Assembly (NCBI GenBank): GCA_013823135.1
Contig: PNLP01000028.1
Location: forward strand, 23,601-87,600
Reading direction: 5' to 3'
Length of the DNA: 64,000 bases
DNA from: Planctomycetaceae bacterium
Lineage (GTDB): Bacteria > Planctomycetota > Planctomycetia > Gemmatales > Gemmataceae
Position numbers and translations under genes: made by a program. Positions 26,934-36,200 of the stretch are shown in pieces (position 1 is the first letter of the stretch; every line of letters starts with the position of its first letter). A model generated the notes under the pieces. That model saw only the letters and a program-made list of their open reading frames with translations. It did not search any database and was not told the origin of the DNA.

Positions 26934-27422
26934 ATGGCGAAGAAAGACAAAAAGGTTGTCGGAGACGGAACAGTCAATGTTTGCCGTAACCGTCGGGCAA
27001 CGCACGACTACGAGATTATCGATCAGATCGAGTGCGGGCTGGTTCTCGTCGGCACGGAGGTCAAGAGCCTGCGTGCCGGGCACGCGAATCTCGAAGATTC
27101 GTATGCCCGGATCGACGACGGCGAGGCATGGCTGGTCGGGGCGGAAATCCCTGAGTATGTGTTCGGGAATCGGCTCAACCACAAGCCGAAACGCGAACGC
27201 AAGCTCCTGATGCACCGCAAGGAAATCGACCGATTCGCGGGGAAGGCGACCGAAAAGGGGCTGACGCTCATCCCACTGCGGTTGTATTTCCGCGAGGGCC
27301 GGGCCAAAATCGAACTCGCAGTCGGCAAGGGCAAACAAGTTCACGACAAACGCGAGTCGCTGAAGACGGCCGACGCCAAGCGACAGATTGATCGGGCGTT
27401 GGCAACGCGACGGCGGAAGTGA
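26934..27422 (+). CDS. smpB: SsrA-binding protein SmpB
   Basis: 162 residues from ATG 26934. SmpB carries tmRNA to stalled ribosomes. Signatures: 'NRRATHDYEIIDQIECGLVLVGTEVKSLRAG', 'ANLEDSYARI', 'RKLLMHRKEI', 'LTLIPLRLYF', and a basic C-terminal tail. The N-terminus is a little longer than usual. No tmRNA gene was seen in the window. Confidence 0.97.
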   Translation: MAKKDKKVVGDGTVNVCRNRRATHDYEIIDQIECGLVLVGTEVKSLRAGHANLEDSYARIDDGEAWLVGAEIPEYVFGNRLNHKPKRERKLLMHRKEIDRFAGKATEKGLTLIPLRLYFREGRAKIELAVGKGKQVHDKRESLKTADAKRQIDRALATRRRK

Positions 27423-27477
27423 GATTAGCCGCGACCCGAATGGGAGCGTGGTTTCCGAAAGCCAAGGAGGGCTTGCG

Positions 27478-28491
27478 GTGCGGGTTGTCGCTCTGGTCGA
27501 ATCCGTTGACCACGTCTGCTGCCGCTACCGGGTGGCAGCGTTCCGGAACGCCCTCGCGGCTCATGGCCACTCCCTCGACATCCGCCCCCTGCCCCTCACC
27601 ACCTTCGGCCGCCTCGGCATCGGGCGAGACTTCACCGCCGATGCCGTCATCATTCAGCGAAAACTCCTCCCGTCGTGGGCAATCGCCCTGCTCCGCCGGC
27701 GTGTTCCTCGCCTGATCTTCGACTTCGACGACGCAGTCTGGCTCCGCGATTCGTACTCACCGCGTGGCTTCCACGACCCCAGGCGAACCCGCCGATTCCG
27801 GGCGACCGTTTCCGCGTGCGATCTGGTCATCGCCGGCAACGAGTTCCTGGCTGAAGCCGCGAGAACCTTCACCTCCCCGGATCGGGTTGTCGTAATCCCG
27901 ACATGCGTCGAGCCCAGCCACTACCCGGTCGCGACTCACGAGCCACGAAGCGGCCTGCAACTCGTCTGGGTCGGATCACGAAGCACACTCCGCGGTCTGG
28001 AGCAGTTCACCCCGACGCTCTCGGCCATTGGCCGCGCCGTTCCGGGTGTGCGGTTGAAACTCATTTGCGACAAGTTCCTGCAAATCCCCGATCTCCCCGT
28101 CGATGAATGTGTCTGGCGTGAAGACACGGAAGCCGCCGAGATCGCGGCCGCGGATGTGGGAATCGGCTGGGTGCCGGACGACCCATGGAGTCACGGCAAG
28201 TGCGGGTTGAAGGTGATTCAATATCAGGCCGCAGGGTTGCCCGTGATCGCCAATCCCGTCGGCGTACAGACCGAAATGGTTCGCGACGAGGAAACCGGTC
28301 ACCTCGCAACTTCCACCGAGGAGTGGGTGGCCGCAGTCTCTCGTTTGGCGAATGATGCCCGACTCCGGCAACAGTTGGGGAGTGCCGGTCGGCGACAGGT
28401 TCACGAACGGTACAGCGTGGCGGCGGGTGGTCGAGGGTGGTTCGCCGCGCTCCACCGGTTGCGAGTTGAGTCGTTACGGAAATCGGGGTAA
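27478..28491 (+). CDS. glycosyltransferase family 4-like protein
   Basis: 337 residues from GTG 27478 with AAGGAGGG six nt before; the longer frame is not supported. GT-B type: N-terminal 'VVALVESVDHVCCRYRVAAFRN', a linker at 'RLIFDFDDAVWLRDS', and the C-terminal donor domain 'GIGWVPDDPWSHGKCGLKVIQYQAAGLPVIANPVG' (continuous in the gene). It probably builds surface glycan. Its stop is four nt before the start of the double kinase gene, so the two are co-transcribed. Confidence 0.88.
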   Translation: MRVVALVESVDHVCCRYRVAAFRNALAAHGHSLDIRPLPLTTFGRLGIGRDFTADAVIIQRKLLPSWAIALLRRRVPRLIFDFDDAVWLRDSYSPRGFHDPRRTRRFRATVSACDLVIAGNEFLAEAARTFTSPDRVVVIPTCVEPSHYPVATHEPRSGLQLVWVGSRSTLRGLEQFTPTLSAIGRAVPGVRLKLICDKFLQIPDLPVDECVWREDTEAAEIAAADVGIGWVPDDPWSHGKCGLKVIQYQAAGLPVIANPVGVQTEMVRDEETGHLATSTEEWVAAVSRLANDARLRQQLGSAGRRQVHERYSVAAGGRGWFAALHRLRVESLRKSG

Positions 28492-28495
28492 TTCG

Positions 28496-30187
28496 ATGCT
28501 GGGCGATCTGCTCCACAAACTCGCAACGCTCACTCGCCCGACTGGCCTTCCGGTCGTGTGGACCGATCGTCATGTCTGGCACGTCGCCCCGGCGGGGATG
28601 AATCTGTTCGGTCCGGCCGGTCCGCAACTGAATCACTGGATCACCCACAACATCGCAGTGGTCGTGAAGTCGAACCCGGCCCGCACCGTGTACCGCGTCG
28701 AACTTCCCGACGACACGATCTACGTCAAGCACTGCCGCATCACGGGACCGCGAGCGTGGGGTCGCGAACTCATCCGCCCACCGAAAGCCCGCCTGGAGTT
28801 CGACAACGCCGTCACTTTGCGAATGCGGGGAGTCCCCGCGGTCGAACCACTCGCGTGGGGGTCGACCGGTTCACGCTGGCCCGGCGAGAGTTTCCTCATC
28901 ACCCGTGGGATCGCCGCGATCCCATTTCTGGATTACCTCCAGGGTGAATTCGCTGCGCTGTCGCCCGACGAACAGGTGGTCACGGGCCGGCAAATCACTC
29001 TCGCGCTGGCCGACTTCTTCGCACGGCTCCACGATGCGGGCGTCGCACACCCAGATCCGCATCCTGGCAACCTGCTTATGGAAATGCTGCCGTGCCGCAT
29101 CCCGCGGTTCACGCTGATCGACCTCCATGACGTACGAGTCGGGACACCCCTTTCGTGGGTCAAAAGCCGCGACAACCTCACCCTGTTCAATCGCTACTTT
29201 CAAATGCGGACCGCCCGCACCGAGCGGGCACGCTTCTGGCACCAATACCGCCGTTCCCGTGCGTCGCTCCCGCTTCCCCTCGTGGGCGAAATTCACTCTC
29301 AGGCGAAGGAAGTGGAAGACGGAACGAACGTCTCGAACTTGCGTCTGTGGTCCAAGCGAGAGGGGCGCTGGCTCGGGTCGAACCGCACACTCCGGAAAGT
29401 GAAACGCGGCCACGTGCGTGGGCTCGCCGTGCGGGACATCCCCGAGTTCACGCTTCGCGCATTGCTCGAAGACCCCGACGCGGTGTTCGCACGCCCCGAC
29501 ACTCGCATCCTCAAGGACAGTAAGACTTCCACCGTTGCCGCGTTCTCGCTCCCAACGCCAACGGGCCCCATGCCCGTCATTCTGAAGCGCGTGAACGTTC
29601 GGTCGTGGGCCGAACCGCTGAAGAACCTGTTCCGTCGCTCGGCGATCATTCGTTCCTGGGTGAACGGGCACACGCTCCGCGATCGCGGGATACCGACACC
29701 TCGACCGCTGGCCGCCTTCCACCGTTACCGCAACGGATTACCCGCAGAAGGCTACATCCTCACCGATCTGGTCCCCGATGCCGTGCAATTGGATGTCGCC
29801 GGGAAAACCGGGGTCAGTCGTGCCGTGTGGTTCAGACTGGCTCGCATCCTCCGCGCGATGCACGACCGCGGGGTCTCTCACCGCGACCTGAAGGCACCGA
29901 ACATCTTGCTTTCAGGCGAACGCGAGCCCGTTCTGATTGATCTCGTCGGAGTGCGGACCGGGGTGAACCTGACCGTTGAACGCCGAGCCAAGGAACTCAC
30001 CCGGCTGTGCGTCAGCTTCTTGAGCAACCCCACCGTCACGCACACCGACCGGTTGCGCTTCTTGCTTGCGTACCTGGCTGCCGGCACCGCACTTCAGGTG
30101 GGCTGGAAAAGCTGGTGGGAGTTGGTATCTCGTGCGACCGCCGAGAAGGTGGCGAGAAACCACCGGGTGGGTCGGGCGCTGAGTTAG
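28496..30187 (+). CDS. tandem lipopolysaccharide-kinase-like (WaaP/InaA) protein
   Basis: 563 residues from ATG 28496, four nt after the glycosyltransferase stop. Two eukaryotic-like kinase modules are fused. The first has the lysine in 'IYVKHCRI', the catalytic loop as 'VAHPDPHPGNLLME' (~183) and 'FTLIDLHDVRVG'. The second has 'PVILKRVNVR', 'VSHRDLKAPNILLS' (~462) and 'PVLIDLVGVRTG'. Both have Lys, catalytic Asp and metal-binding Asp, so both may be active. WaaP-type enzymes phosphorylate the lipopolysaccharide core. The acceptor sugar here is unknown. The ribosome site is weak (GGGG). Confidence 0.85.
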   Translation: MLGDLLHKLATLTRPTGLPVVWTDRHVWHVAPAGMNLFGPAGPQLNHWITHNIAVVVKSNPARTVYRVELPDDTIYVKHCRITGPRAWGRELIRPPKARLEFDNAVTLRMRGVPAVEPLAWGSTGSRWPGESFLITRGIAAIPFLDYLQGEFAALSPDEQVVTGRQITLALADFFARLHDAGVAHPDPHPGNLLMEMLPCRIPRFTLIDLHDVRVGTPLSWVKSRDNLTLFNRYFQMRTARTERARFWHQYRRSRASLPLPLVGEIHSQAKEVEDGTNVSNLRLWSKREGRWLGSNRTLRKVKRGHVRGLAVRDIPEFTLRALLEDPDAVFARPDTRILKDSKTSTVAAFSLPTPTGPMPVILKRVNVRSWAEPLKNLFRRSAIIRSWVNGHTLRDRGIPTPRPLAAFHRYRNGLPAEGYILTDLVPDAVQLDVAGKTGVSRAVWFRLARILRAMHDRGVSHRDLKAPNILLSGEREPVLIDLVGVRTGVNLTVERRAKELTRLCVSFLSNPTVTHTDRLRFLLAYLAAGTALQVGWKSWWELVSRATAEKVARNHRVGRALS

Positions 30188-30304
30188 TCAATCGCCTGTC
30201 AAACCCTCATTCTCGGCACAATTGTGAAGTGCTGCGCATCCGGCAGCCGAAGTAACACCGGTACGCCTGATGTCGGGCGGGATTCCGGCCCCGGGGCTGA
30301 GCGC

Positions 30305-31216
30305 ATGCCGTTCCCACAGCAGCGAACCCGAGCCGTCGTTCTGGCCCTCACAACGGGGCTGTTCGGCCTCCACGCCGGGTGCGAGACGATCCACCCGGAT
30401 CGGCCGTCAGAGCCGATTGCGCGGTCTGCCGATCCCACGCCGCCACCCGCAGTCACCCATCCAACACTGCCGGGCAAGCACGCTACCCGCCGGGGTTGCT
30501 GCGTGTTCTACCACGATTTCGAGCTGAACACGGACGATCCGCTGTTCGCTGAACCAGAAAACCTGCCGGATCAGGTGTACGGCGAGCTTCGACTACCGCC
30601 AGGAAACGCCGTCGTGCAGGTGTTCCTGTTCGACACTCAGGAGCGGTACGAGCGGTACATGTTCGACGCGAAGACCGGCCGCTACAAGAACCAGCCGGCC
30701 CGCCGGGCGTACTTCTTCGCGGAACCGCGGATTGGCGGGGGCGAAGAACTCAAAATCTACACCTGGATGGGCGACCATCTCCGCACCGACCTGCGCCACG
30801 AACTGACGCACGCCCTGCTCAACGGCGTGTTGAAGAACGTGCCCCTGTGGCTCGACGAGGGTCTCGCCGGGTACTTCGAGTTGCCCCCAAGCAGCGACGG
30901 AGTGAACCCGCAACACCTTGACACCCTGCGCCGCGGGCCGTTCATGCCGGACCTCGCACGCCTGGAGAAGTTCGACCAGGTGAAGCAGATGGAAAAGCCC
31001 GAATATCGCGAGGCATGGGCGTGGGTTCATTTCATGCTGCGGAGTAGCCCGGCCACGCGACAGGTTTTGCTGGGGCATTTGCAGGCGCTTCGCACGAACC
31101 CGAACCCCGGCCCGCTGCTGCCGAAACTGCGTGAAGCGACTACGAATCCGGATCAGGCTCTCGCGGATCACCTTACCGGTATAGAGTATCCTCATAGCCG
31201 GCCCCAACCGAAGTGA
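30305..31216 (+). CDS. DUF1570-type metalloprotease-like lipoprotein
   Basis: 303 residues from ATG 30305. The lipobox is 'FGLHAGC' (~20). 'LRHELTHALLNGVLKNVPLWLDEGLAGYFE' contains HExxH (~165) and a second-metal ligand Glu in the 'DEG' element, as in gluzincin metalloproteases and DUF1570 proteins. The surrounding 'YRYVR'-like 'QERYERYMFDAKTGRY' helix also fits that family. Likely an outer-surface or periplasmic peptidase of unknown substrate. Followed 34 bp later by the flavoprotein gene. Confidence 0.85.
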   Translation: MPFPQQRTRAVVLALTTGLFGLHAGCETIHPDRPSEPIARSADPTPPPAVTHPTLPGKHATRRGCCVFYHDFELNTDDPLFAEPENLPDQVYGELRLPPGNAVVQVFLFDTQERYERYMFDAKTGRYKNQPARRAYFFAEPRIGGGEELKIYTWMGDHLRTDLRHELTHALLNGVLKNVPLWLDEGLAGYFELPPSSDGVNPQHLDTLRRGPFMPDLARLEKFDQVKQMEKPEYREAWAWVHFMLRSSPATRQVLLGHLQALRTNPNPGPLLPKLREATTNPDQALADHLTGIEYPHSRPQPK

Positions 31217-31250
31217 GCCGGCGGGATTACTCACAAGAGGCACCGCGAGC

Positions 31251-31889
31251 ATGGCGAACATCCTGCTCGGAGCGACCGGGAGCGTTGCGGCGGTTCGCGT
31301 TCCCGCACTGTTCGAGGCATTGGTCGCAGCCGGCCATGCCGTTAAGGTCGTCGCCACCGATGCCGCCACGTACTTCTTCGACCCCGCAAGCCTCGGCGAA
31401 CACCTGGTTCGCGATGCGGACGAATGGCCCGGCCGCGAAGCGGGCCATCGTTACGAACGCGGCGATACCGTTCTTCACATCGAACTGCGGAAATGGGCTG
31501 ATGCGTTCGTCATCGCCCCGCTCGACGCGAACACCCTGGCGAAACTCGCGGTTGGCCTCTGCGATAACTGCCTGACGTGCGTGTGGCGAGCGTGGGATCT
31601 CGCCAGGCCGGTCGTGCTGGCACCGGCGATGAACACGCTCATGTGGCAGCACCCGTTCACGCGCCGTCATCTGAAGGCCATCGCCGCCGACGCCGGAGCC
31701 GCACACATTCCCATGCACCTGAACGATCAGCAACTCATCGCGCAGATGAACGACCGCAGCAAGACGCTCCGGATCGTGTCGCCTATCTCGAAAACGCTGG
31801 CTTGCGGTGATGTGGGCGTTGGTGGATTGGCCGAGGTCGCCGACATCGTCACCGCCGTGGGCGAGATCCTGGATAAGGTGAAAGGGTGA
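31251..31889 (+). CDS. flavoprotein, phosphopantothenoylcysteine decarboxylase-like
   Basis: 212 residues. HFCD flavoproteins: 'NILLGATGSVAAVRVPALFEAL' binds FMN, 'VLHIELRKWADAFVIAPLDANTLAKLA' supplies the catalytic His, and 'VVLAPAMNTLMWQHPFT' is the substrate loop (PxMNxxMW). Length and single-domain form match eukaryote-type PPCDC, the coenzyme A enzyme that decarboxylates phosphopantothenoylcysteine. No CoaB domain is fused. Clear family; whether it serves CoA synthesis here is inference. Confidence 0.9.
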   Translation: MANILLGATGSVAAVRVPALFEALVAAGHAVKVVATDAATYFFDPASLGEHLVRDADEWPGREAGHRYERGDTVLHIELRKWADAFVIAPLDANTLAKLAVGLCDNCLTCVWRAWDLARPVVLAPAMNTLMWQHPFTRRHLKAIAADAGAAHIPMHLNDQQLIAQMNDRSKTLRIVSPISKTLACGDVGVGGLAEVADIVTAVGEILDKVKG

Positions 31890-31901
31890 TGCGGTTCGGA
31901 T

Positions 31902-31955
31902 GCGAAGCCGCAAGCGGCTTCGGGGAGGGCTCACGAAAGCCGCTTGCGGCTTCGC
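31902..31955. repeat. inverted repeat (REP-like or terminator)
   Basis: GCGAAGCCGCAAGCGGCTTC (31902-31921) pairs with 31937-31955 around a short loop. It follows the flavoprotein stop by 12 nt. Confidence 0.6.
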
Positions 31956-32107
31956 GGGACCCCTTCGCACAACCGAACTCAGGGGTCTGTATGAAATTTG
32001 CACACCCGCCATTTCCGGCACTGTTCACCATCCGTAGCATTTCATCGCTCCCCTCGCTGGCTGCCGACATCCGGCATGTTCACGCGGGGGGTCTCGGAGG
32101 ATTCGGG

Positions 32108-32473
32108 ATGAAGGCTGTTTGCGTTGCGATGCTGGGCGTGGTGATGGTGGCTTTTGCTGGTAATGCGAAGGCTGAAGAAGCCAGCGCCAAGAAGTTGGTC
32201 GGCGTGTGGGTTCTCAGCAAGGCCGGCGGCAACCTGCCCGAAGGCAGCACCGTCGAGTTCACCAAGGACGGCAAACTCGCCGTCGTCGTGAAGGCCGACA
32301 AGGAAATCAAGCTCGAAGGAACGTACAAGGTCGAGAAGGACAAGCTGATGGTCAAGGTGAAGCTGGGCGAAGAAGTCTCGGAAGAAACGATGACCATCAA
32401 GAAGTTGACCGACGACGTTCTCGAAACCGAGGACAAGGATAAGAAGATCGACACGTTCAAAAAGAAGAAGTGA
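32108..32473 (+). CDS. TIGR03066-family secreted protein (first of tandem pair)
   Basis: 121 residues from ATG 32108. Signal peptide 1-22 ending AKA. The mature part resembles the Gemmata paralogous family TIGR03066: 'KKLVGVWVLSKAGGNLPEGSTVEFTKDGK', 'EGTYKVEKDKL', 'MTIKKLTDDVLETEDKDKK'. The lipocalin-like pattern suggests a small beta-barrel. A 5' leader is shared with the next gene (ending CGGAGGATTCGGG). A rho-independent terminator follows. Confidence 0.85.
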   Translation: MKAVCVAMLGVVMVAFAGNAKAEEASAKKLVGVWVLSKAGGNLPEGSTVEFTKDGKLAVVVKADKEIKLEGTYKVEKDKLMVKVKLGEEVSEETMTIKKLTDDVLETEDKDKKIDTFKKKK

Positions 32474-32492
32474 CCGGAACACGAATAGCCCT

Positions 32493-32521
32493 GCCCGCCC
32501 CCACCAAGGGCGGGCTTTTTT
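32493..32521 (+). terminator. rho-independent terminator
   Basis: GCCCGCCC (32493-32500) / GGGCGGGC (32508-32515) followed by a run of six T, 20 nt after the stop of the first TIGR03066 gene. Confidence 0.85.
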
Positions 32522-32611
32522 ATTTCCCCCACGTTCGTAGCATCACTCGGCGACCCGTGTTGGGCTGACGACATCCGGCATGCCTATGGCGGGGTTCTCG
32601 GAGGATTCGGG

Positions 32612-32980
32612 ATGAAGGCCGTGTGTACCGCGGTATTGGGCGTGGTTCTGGTGGCGTTCGCGGGAACCGCGAAGGCTCAGGACGACAACGCCAAGAAACT
32701 CGTCGGCGTGTGGGTCGTGGACAAGGCCAGCGGCGATCTGCCTGCGGGCAGCACCGTCGAGTTCACCAAGGAAGGCAAGATCGCTGCCGTCATCAAGGCC
32801 GACGGTAAGGAAATCAAGTTCGAGGGAACCTACAAGCTCGACAAGGATAAGCTCAACGTCGAACTGAAGGTCGAGAGCGAAACCATCAAGGAAACCGTGA
32901 CCATCAAGAAGTTGACCGACGACGTTCTCGAACTCGAAGACAAGGACAAGAAGGTAGACACGTTCAAGAAAAAGAAGTGA
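32612..32980 (+). CDS. TIGR03066-family secreted protein (second of tandem pair)
   Basis: 122 residues, a clear paralogue of the preceding gene: same signal peptide ('MKAVCTAVLGVVLVAFAG'), 'LVGVWVVDKASGDLPAGSTVEFTKEGK' and 'VTIKKLTDDVLELEDKDKKVDTFKKKK'. The 5' leader repeats that of the first copy (CATCCGGCATG...CGGAGGATTCGGG). This shows a recent tandem duplication of gene plus leader. Followed by a terminator hairpin. Confidence 0.85.
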   Translation: MKAVCTAVLGVVLVAFAGTAKAQDDNAKKLVGVWVVDKASGDLPAGSTVEFTKEGKIAAVIKADGKEIKFEGTYKLDKDKLNVELKVESETIKETVTIKKLTDDVLELEDKDKKVDTFKKKK

Positions 32981-32989
32981 TGTCGGCCG

Positions 32990-33022
32990 AGGAAGGCGTC
33001 GCATTCATGGCGACGCCTTCCT
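32990..33022 (+). terminator. terminator hairpin
   Basis: AGGAAGGCGTCGC (32990-33002) and its complement (33010-33022), 10 nt after the stop of the second TIGR03066 gene; no T-run follows. Confidence 0.65.
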
Positions 33023-33218
33023 GTATCAACTCGAATACTCACCAGATGTTCGCGACGGCACCGAACAAAGCACATCCCGGTTGCCGTAGAATACCCAGAC
33101 CATGCCAGTCGCGAAGATGAAAAATTCCTCACGCTCGAAACACTCGCCGCCAACGAGGGTTTGATCAGACTGACCGCTCAAGGTCGCGTCGTGAGATTTT
33201 TCGCAAGGTCAATCTGCA

Positions 33219-36200
33219 ATGCCGCAAGGTGTGTCCTCCCCACGCCAGTATGGAACTATTGTTTCGCGAGATGGGTTAAACGAAGAACCACGGTTGCTCC
33301 ACGAGTTCTTCGCCCGAGCGGCCACATTGTGGCCGGAGAACATCGCGGTCGATGTTCCCCCTTCAACCGCGCAACCTTTTCGCCGAACGATTACCTACGC
33401 GGAACTTGGCCGCCAGACCGACGTGCTGGCCGCGTACCTGCGTGAGTTCGTGACCCGCGAGTGCGTCGTTGCGATTCTGTTGCCCCGAAACTCGGAACAC
33501 ATCTACCTTGCCCAACTCGCGGTCCTGAAGGCCGGAGCCGCCTACGTCTGCATCGATCCGTCGTTCCCGGATGCCCAGGTGGGCACCATACTCACGGACG
33601 CGTCCCCGGTCGCTGTCTTAACGGATGCGACGGGTGTCACGCGAGTGCGGGCGACCGACCACACGCAAACGTGTGTCATGGATGTGGTCGGCTGGCTGGC
33701 AAGACTCGACTCCCGCGTTGCGAATCTTGGCCCCGCGGACTGGCTCACGCCGCACAGTCTTGCGTACCTGATCTACACCTCGGGCACAACGGGCCGGCCC
33801 AAGGGCGTAATGATCGAACACGCCGCCATCGCCAACCTCATGCGTGGCGACCTCATAACATTCCCCTGCAAGCCCGAGGATCGCGTCGGTCAGAATTCCT
33901 CCTGCGCTTACGATTCCAGCGTCGAGGAAATCTGGATGGCGTTCGCGGCCGGGGCCACCCTCGTCGTGATGGACGACGAAACCACTCGCCTCGGGCCAGA
34001 CCTTGTCGCGTGGCTACATCGTGAAGGAGTCACAGTCTTCTCGCCACCTCCAACGCTCCTTCGGGCGTGCGGGGGTGATATCGAACACTCTCTCCCCGAT
34101 CTCGAACGCATTCATGTTGGCGGCGAACCCCTCCCGCGAGACGTGGCCGACCGCTGGGCACCCGGTCGAACGCTGGTCAACGATTACGGCCCGACCGAAT
34201 GCGCGGTCGTAGCACTCCGAAGCGTGATCCGCGCCGGCGACCCGATCACAATTGGCCGCCCTGTGCCGGGAATTCACGCTTGCGTGTTGAACAGTCAGTT
34301 AGAAGAAGTGCCCGACGGGGAAACCGGCGAGCTTTGTCTCAGTGGTGCGGGGTTGGCTCGAGGCTACCTCAAGGATCCGGAACTCACGGCCCGCAAGTTC
34401 CCCGTACACCCGCGACTGGGGCGAATCTACCGGACTGGCGACCTCGTTCACCGCGACGCCGAGGGCAACTACTACTGCCACGGCCGCATCGACACGCAGG
34501 TCAAGATTCGCGGTTACCGCATCGAGTTGGAAGCGATCGAGTCTCGCCTCACGACATGCGAAGGAGTGCGTGAGGCCGCCTGCCGCGTGCAGGGCGAGGG
34601 ATCACAGCAGCAGATCGTCGCATTCATCGTCGCCAACGATCCCGCCCACCCACCGCACTTCGACGATCTCAAGGCCGCCGTCCGCAAGCAACTCCCCGAG
34701 TACATGGTCCCCGCGCACTTTGGCGTGCTCGCATCACTCCCCCTTGCGGTCAGTGGCAAGTTGAACCGGCGGGCTCTGCCAACGCTGGAAATCCACGCTC
34801 CCCTGCCACACGGGCACATCCTCGAACCCCGCAACGAGTCCGAACACCAGATCGCGACAGCAGTTCGACGAGTCCTGAATCTGAGTGACACGATCTCGGT
34901 GGATCACGATTTCTTCAACGACCTCGGTGGCGATTCTCTCCGAGCAGCGGTCCTGATCTCAACGCTTCGCGACGACCCCACGACCGCATCGCTGACCGTG
35001 CGTGATCTGTATGAGACTCGCACGATCGCGGGGCTCGCGAAACGGATCACTCCTCGTGTTGCGCCTCATGCACCCCCGACGCAAGCGGAACGGCCAATCG
35101 GTCACCCGATACTTGCGACATTGATTCAAAGTGCCTGGCTCCTGATCGGCCTCATCCTCGCGGGTCCGTTCGTGTATCTCGTGGCCGTGGAAGCAGTCCC
35201 CGACCTGACGCAGAGCCTCGGGCTCGTGCCATTTTTACTGCTGTCGCCGCTGATGTATCTCGGTTCGATGTTCCTGTACACCGTCGCGGCCGTTCTGTTC
35301 ACAGTGTGCCTCAAGAAGCTCCTGATCGGCCGCTACCAGCCTTGCCGCGAGCCCGTGTGGGGCGGCTTCTACATCCGCAACTGGATCGTGCGGCAAGCAG
35401 CGGGGATGATACCGTGGACAACGCTTGAAGGAACGGTGTTCAAGAACAGCGTGCTCCGGATGCTCGGTGCGAGAATCGGTGCCCGCGTCCACATCCATCG
35501 TGGGGTGGACATGAACCAGGGTGGTTGGGATCTTCTCGAAATCGGCGACGATGTCACACTTTCACAAGAGGCCGGAGTCCGCATCGTCGAGCTGGAAGCA
35601 GGGCAAATCGTCGTTGCGCCGGTCTCGCTGGGCAACGGTTGCACGCTCGACGTGCGAGCCGGGGTGGCCGGGAACACCCGGGTTGAACCAGACGGCTACC
35701 TCACTCCGTTGTCGTTCCTCACGAGCGGTTCCACTCTCCCGCGAGGCGAACGCTGGGAAGGCGTCCCCGCGGTACCGGCCGGGCGTGCCCCGAACCGCCC
35801 AGCGATTCCCTCCGGTCAGCGAGAACTTTCACCCGCCGTCCACGGTCTGGCCATGTTGCTCGGGCGGGTGCTGGTCGCTGCGTTCGTCGCAACGCCGCTC
35901 ATCATGCTCGGCCTGCTCGTGGCTTTCACCTACGGCATCGATGCTCACAGCGCGATTGCGTGGGTGATGCATCCCGCTCTGACGGCCAACGAGATCATGC
36001 TCGGGGTCAGCCTGATTGTCCTCACTGTGCCGTTGATGCTCGTGTCGCAGTGTCTGGCACTTCGTATCCTGGGCCGCGTCCCCGAGGGTGTTATCAGTCG
36101 TTGGAGCGTTGCGTACATCCGGGTATGGCTCAAGACCGGGATCATGAACTCGGCGAATTCCTGGCTGAGTGGAACGCTCCTCTGGCGAGTCTGGCTCCGC

